Source: Burkholderiales bacterium (GTDB taxonomy: Bacteria > Pseudomonadota > Gammaproteobacteria > Burkholderiales > SG8-41). From it: 64,000 bases of DNA. Shown in pieces: positions 58,034 through 64,000 of this stretch. Numbering within the stretch: the first letter of the stretch is position 1; each line of letters begins with the position of its first letter. The notes under the pieces are model-generated. The model saw only the letters and a list, made by a program, of their open reading frames with translations. It had not been told where the DNA came from and searched no databases. The stretch covers positions 34,797 to 98,796 of the forward strand of contig JAIEPF010000011.1 of NCBI GenBank assembly GCA_019749945.1, in the 5' to 3' direction. The position numbers and the translations under genes are program-made.

Positions 58034-58879
58034 ATGAACGATCCGATCATCCGCTATTTCGGCTGGTCCGGCCTGTCGATAGAGACTGCGGACGGCGCGC
58101 TGTTTTTTGATCCGTTTTTCCGCCACTACTGCGGCGCGCAGTGGTTCGGGCTCGAGGATTTCCTGCACGCCAAATACATTTGCGTGACCCACGGCCATGA
58201 GGAGCACTTCCTCGACGTGCCGGTGATCGCGAAACGCACCGGCGCGACGGTGATCGGGCCGCGTTCGGTCACCGATTTTCTCGCCTGGCGCAGCCGCCTG
58301 CCGCGCGAAAAACTGGTGACCGTGGACATCCGCGAGACACAGCAGCTGCCGGGTTTCAAGATCAGTTCCTTCCACTGGAAACACCGCGACATCAACCTGG
58401 TGAAGGCGCTGTCGAAAGCGGTGTTCCACGGCAACGCAACCCAGCTTGCCTGGGCCTGGAGCAGTGCGACCAACGCGCCGTTTTATTCGCCGTACACCGG
58501 TTACCACGTCGAGCTTCCGGGCGGCCTGACGATCCTGAACTACAACGAGGGTTTCAACACCAAGATGACCGACGCCGAGATCACGGCGCTGGGCAAACGT
58601 TTCCGCACCGATGTGCTGCTCGCCGGCATGCAGCTGGATTTCATGGCGGATGTGGCGCGCGGCGCGGCCGCGCTCAAGCCGAAAATGGTCATCCTCTATC
58701 CGCCGCACGACAAGTTCCACGAAATGATGGGCGTGACCTCGCATCCCTGGCCCGAGTTCGCGGCGGCGGTGAGCAAGGCATTGCCTGCCGCCAAGGTGCT
58801 GATTGCCGAGCCGGGTTTCGGCATCAATGCCGTCACCGGCGAGTTGCTGCCGCCGCAGCGCGGCAGTATTGCTGCCTAG
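58034..58879 (+). CDS. UlaG-like metallo-beta-lactamase-fold hydrolase
   Basis: A 281-residue MBL-fold protein, ATG 58034. The opening IIRYFGWSGLSIETADGALFFDPFF and the metal motif THGHEEHFLD (in place of HxHxDH) put it with UlaG-type lactonases. Further ligands are likely in SSFHWKHRDINL and LYPPHDKFH. It lies 43 bases after the RidA gene. It may open a lactone or hydrolyse a phosphodiester; the context suggests metabolism of the TRAP substrate. A longer upstream reading overlaps RidA and is rejected. Confidence 0.85.
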   Translation: MNDPIIRYFGWSGLSIETADGALFFDPFFRHYCGAQWFGLEDFLHAKYICVTHGHEEHFLDVPVIAKRTGATVIGPRSVTDFLAWRSRLPREKLVTVDIRETQQLPGFKISSFHWKHRDINLVKALSKAVFHGNATQLAWAWSSATNAPFYSPYTGYHVELPGGLTILNYNEGFNTKMTDAEITALGKRFRTDVLLAGMQLDFMADVARGAAALKPKMVILYPPHDKFHEMMGVTSHPWPEFAAAVSKALPAAKVLIAEPGFGINAVTGELLPPQRGSIAA

Positions 58880-58888
58880 TAACCCCGT

Positions 58889-58967
58889 CGTCATTGCGGC
58901 GGAAGCCGGAATCCAGACTCCGGCTTTCCCTCCAAGGGGGCTTCCTTCGGGGCGCGCCGGAGTGACG
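58889..58967. repeat. dRS3-like inverted repeat between UlaG-like gene and mfd
   Basis: The left half is CGTCATTGCGGCGGAAGCC followed by GGAATCCAG (58889-58916). The right half, CGCGCCGGAGTGACGG (58952-58967), is partly complementary. It belongs to the same family as 62517-62625. It ends 3 bases from the mfd stop codon and could fold in either transcript. Confidence 0.75.
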
Positions 58968-58970
58968 GAC

Positions 58971-62432
<3,462 letters not shown>

Positions 62433-62501
62433 CAGGTGCGGTCTTGCGAAAGGGCGCTATTATAAACGCGGCAGATTCATCTCAAGCAGGAGTATGGCCG
62501 C

Positions 62502-63713
62502 ATGACTTCCAAAAATCGTCATTCCGGCGAAAGCCGGAATCCAGTGCATTTTTCTTTGACTGTATTACCTGTCGTGGACAACATCGTGCGCCGGTTCTGG
62601 ATTCCGGCGTGCGCCGGAATGACGGCGTTGATTCTTGCGTGGCCGGTAATGGCGCAGACCATCCAGTCGGAAAAACACGCTTTGCGCGTGGTCACGCTGA
62701 CGCGCGGCCTGCAGAATCCCTGGTCCATCGCCTTCCTGCCCGACGGCCGCATGCTGGTGACCGAACGCGCAGGCCGGCTGCGCATCGTCGGCCGCGATTT
62801 CAAGCTGGATCCCAAACCCGTTGCGGGTCTGCCGGAAGTGGTCGCGACCGGCCAGGGCGGCTTGTTCGATGTCGTGCTGCATCCGCAGTACGCCGACAAC
62901 GGCTGGATTTATTTTTCCTATAACGCACCCGGTCCCGAGGGCTGGGGCACGGCGATGGCGCGCGGCAGGCTGAACGGTCATCGCATGACGGATGTGCAGG
63001 TGCTGTTCAGCATGGAACCCAAAACCCGCACCGGCCACCATTTCGGCGGGCGCATCGTGTTTGATCGCAAGGGGCATGTCTATCTCACGCTGGGCGACCG
63101 CGGCGACATGCCCCGTGCACAGCAACTCGATGACCATGCCGGTTCGGTGATCCGGCTGCACGATGACGGCCGTGTGCCCGCTGATAATCCCTTCGTCAAA
63201 CGCGCCGGTGCAAAACCGGAAAAATTCACGCTGGGCAACCGCAACATGCAGGGCGCGGCGCTCAATCCGCAGACCGGCGAACTGTGGACCCACGAACACG
63301 GCCCGCAGGGCGGCGACGAGGTCAACGTGATGCGTTCGGGCCGCAACTACGGCTGGCCGGTGATCAGTTATGGCGTCAATTACGGCATCGGCACCAAGAT
63401 CGGTGAAGGGAATGCAAAAGCCGGCATGGAGCAGCCGCTGAAGGTCTGGGTGCCGTCGATCGCGCCTTCAGGCATGGCCTTCTACACCGGCGACAAATTC
63501 CCCGACTGGAAAGGCAGTCTGCTGGTCGGCGCGCTGCGCGATGAAATGCTGCTGCGGCTGGAACTCGATGGCGAAAGGGTTGTGCGCGAGGAGCGTTTGC
63601 TCAAGGGCGCGATCGGGCGCATCCGTGATGTGCGGGTGGGGCCGGACGGGTTTGTCTATTTGCTGACCGATGAGCGGGATGGGGTGATTGCGAGGTTGGA
63701 GCCGGTGAAGTGA
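62502..63713 (+). CDS. PQQ-dependent sugar dehydrogenase (YliI/Asd-like), secreted
   Basis: A 403-residue six-bladed beta-propeller of the soluble aldose sugar dehydrogenase family. Landmarks are LQNPWSIAFLPDGRMLVTERAGRLR, QGGLFDVVLHPQYADNGWIYFSY, HHFGGRIVFDRKGHVYLTLGD and LWTHEHGPQGGDEVNV. The ATG at 62502 has CAGGAG nine bases upstream. Its first 41 codons, however, run through a dRS3-like inverted repeat (62517-62625), whose right half forms the n-region of the likely signal peptide (RRFWIPACAGMTALILAWPVMAQ contains the h-region). GTG at 62586 is an alternative start. Confidence 0.88.
   Translation: MTSKNRHSGESRNPVHFSLTVLPVVDNIVRRFWIPACAGMTALILAWPVMAQTIQSEKHALRVVTLTRGLQNPWSIAFLPDGRMLVTERAGRLRIVGRDFKLDPKPVAGLPEVVATGQGGLFDVVLHPQYADNGWIYFSYNAPGPEGWGTAMARGRLNGHRMTDVQVLFSMEPKTRTGHHFGGRIVFDRKGHVYLTLGDRGDMPRAQQLDDHAGSVIRLHDDGRVPADNPFVKRAGAKPEKFTLGNRNMQGAALNPQTGELWTHEHGPQGGDEVNVMRSGRNYGWPVISYGVNYGIGTKIGEGNAKAGMEQPLKVWVPSIAPSGMAFYTGDKFPDWKGSLLVGALRDEMLLRLELDGERVVREERLLKGAIGRIRDVRVGPDGFVYLLTDERDGVIARLEPVK
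62517..62625. repeat. dRS3-like inverted-repeat element at the 5' end of the sugar dehydrogenase gene
   Basis: The left half (62517-62544, CGTCATTCCGGCGAAAGCC then GGAATCCAG) and the right half (62597-62625) are inverted copies matching at about 25 of 28 positions. They bound 52 bases of less GC-rich DNA. Each half carries ATTCC-N10-GGAAT, the layout of Neisseria dRS3. The whole 109 bp is inside the open reading frame. Confidence 0.85.
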
Positions 63714-63752
63714 AGCAATTAATTGTTGCTGCTTGCCCACGAAAGGATGTTT

Positions 63753-64000
63753 ATGATCGAAGATATTAAGCTTGGGATAAGCATCGTAACGTTAGCTTCT
63801 ATCGTTATAGCTTTTCTGAGCTATCGCGCAAACTTACGAAAATTGCAGGATGATCGAGTTCGCGATAGTGATAAGGAGTTGATTAATCAGGCGCGAAGTT
63901 CGTTTCAATGGGCTTACGATGTCCTTAGAGCGCCTAACAAAATGAAATCATACGGTTTTGAGAGATCGCCAGCAGATGAGGCAACAGCCGAGTTTGAGGA
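63753..64000 (+). CDS. Membrane-anchored protein of unknown function, 3' partial, AT-richer
   Basis: An open frame runs from ATG 63753 (AAAGG 6-10 bases upstream; ATG 63747 is an alternative) to the window end without a stop, at least 82 codons. It has one N-terminal membrane segment (about residues 6-22, LGISIVTLASIVIAFLS), then a charged region with RANLRKLQDDRVRDSDKELI, likely helical. The DNA is clearly AT-richer than the rest of the window (mid-40s percent GC by eye), and codons such as TTA, AGA and ATA appear. This suggests acquired DNA beginning here. The layout is like small anchored proteins in defence or mobile regions, but no family is recognisable. Confidence 0.6.
   Translation, partial: MIEDIKLGISIVTLASIVIAFLSYRANLRKLQDDRVRDSDKELINQARSSFQWAYDVLRAPNKMKSYGFERSPADEATAEFE

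Overview
The window is about 62 percent GC, densely packed chromosomal DNA from a betaproteobacterium, probably of the Burkholderiales/Nitrosomonadales type. The main evidence is the conserved block carB-greA-yhbY-rlmE-ftsH-folP-glmM, two Bug-type tripartite tricarboxylate receptors, a RoxA-type ribosomal oxygenase, BamC, RF3 and Mfd. I see no rRNA, tRNA, CRISPR array, prophage or transposase. Most of the window is ordinary core genome. The accessory interest lies in a few operons and in the unusually rich set of intergenic repeats.

Layout. 1-11321: carB (5' end missing), greA, a DUF4149 membrane protein, two YbjQ-fold proteins and an M48 protease, yhbY, rlmE, ftsH, folP, glmM. 11376-15270 (minus strand): pstSCAB with a Pho box and an attenuator-like hairpin after pstS. 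15436-19743 (minus strand): an arsenic operon, GAPDH-arsJ-arsR-arsC-acr3, handling arsenate both through 1-arseno-3-phosphoglycerate export and through reduction plus arsenite export. 19912-28175: dapA, bamC, a metallo-beta-lactamase-fold protein, a repeat-rich lipoprotein, roxA, slyD, mutS. 28306-34797: a catabolic-looking patch with a DadA-like oxidase, a Bug receptor, an Asp/Glu racemase-fold protein, an SDR, a TPR lipoprotein and a CocE-type hydrolase. 34857-37308: suhB, trmJ, cysE.

37301-46029 is a hybrid Fe-S assembly operon: iscR, an IscS/NifS-like desulfurase, iscA, sufB, sufC, sufD, sufS, sufU, nfu and a Rieske ferredoxin. An IscR-type site sits over its promoter. 46178-53909 holds a second Bug receptor, a YdjM-like membrane protein, small proteins behind sigma-54-like and FNR-like sites, a cytochrome c, serB, a hydrolase whose signal peptide is cut off by an amber codon, ynfA and prfC. 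53923-58879 is a TRAP-receptor locus with an XRE-cupin regulator, a DJ-1 protein, RidA and a UlaG-like protein. 58971-63713 is mfd and a PQQ-type sugar dehydrogenase. An AT-richer truncated gene starts at 63753.

The most unusual feature is a set of at least ten intergenic arrays of 7 to 9 bp direct repeats, usually as two mirrored arms able to fold into long hairpins. The unit sequence differs between sites but the architecture and orientation recur. A G-rich, stop-codon-rich arm follows the upstream stop codon, and a nearly G-free arm lies just before the next start codon, often where no Shine-Dalgarno can be seen. They occur inside the suf operon as well as between core genes. Three further repeat families are dispersed here: an AT-rich 17-23 bp element (one copy encodes an insertion in Mfd), a dRS3-like GC-rich inverted repeat (one element sits inside a signal-peptide coding region), and a CCCTCTCCCC-type hairpin.
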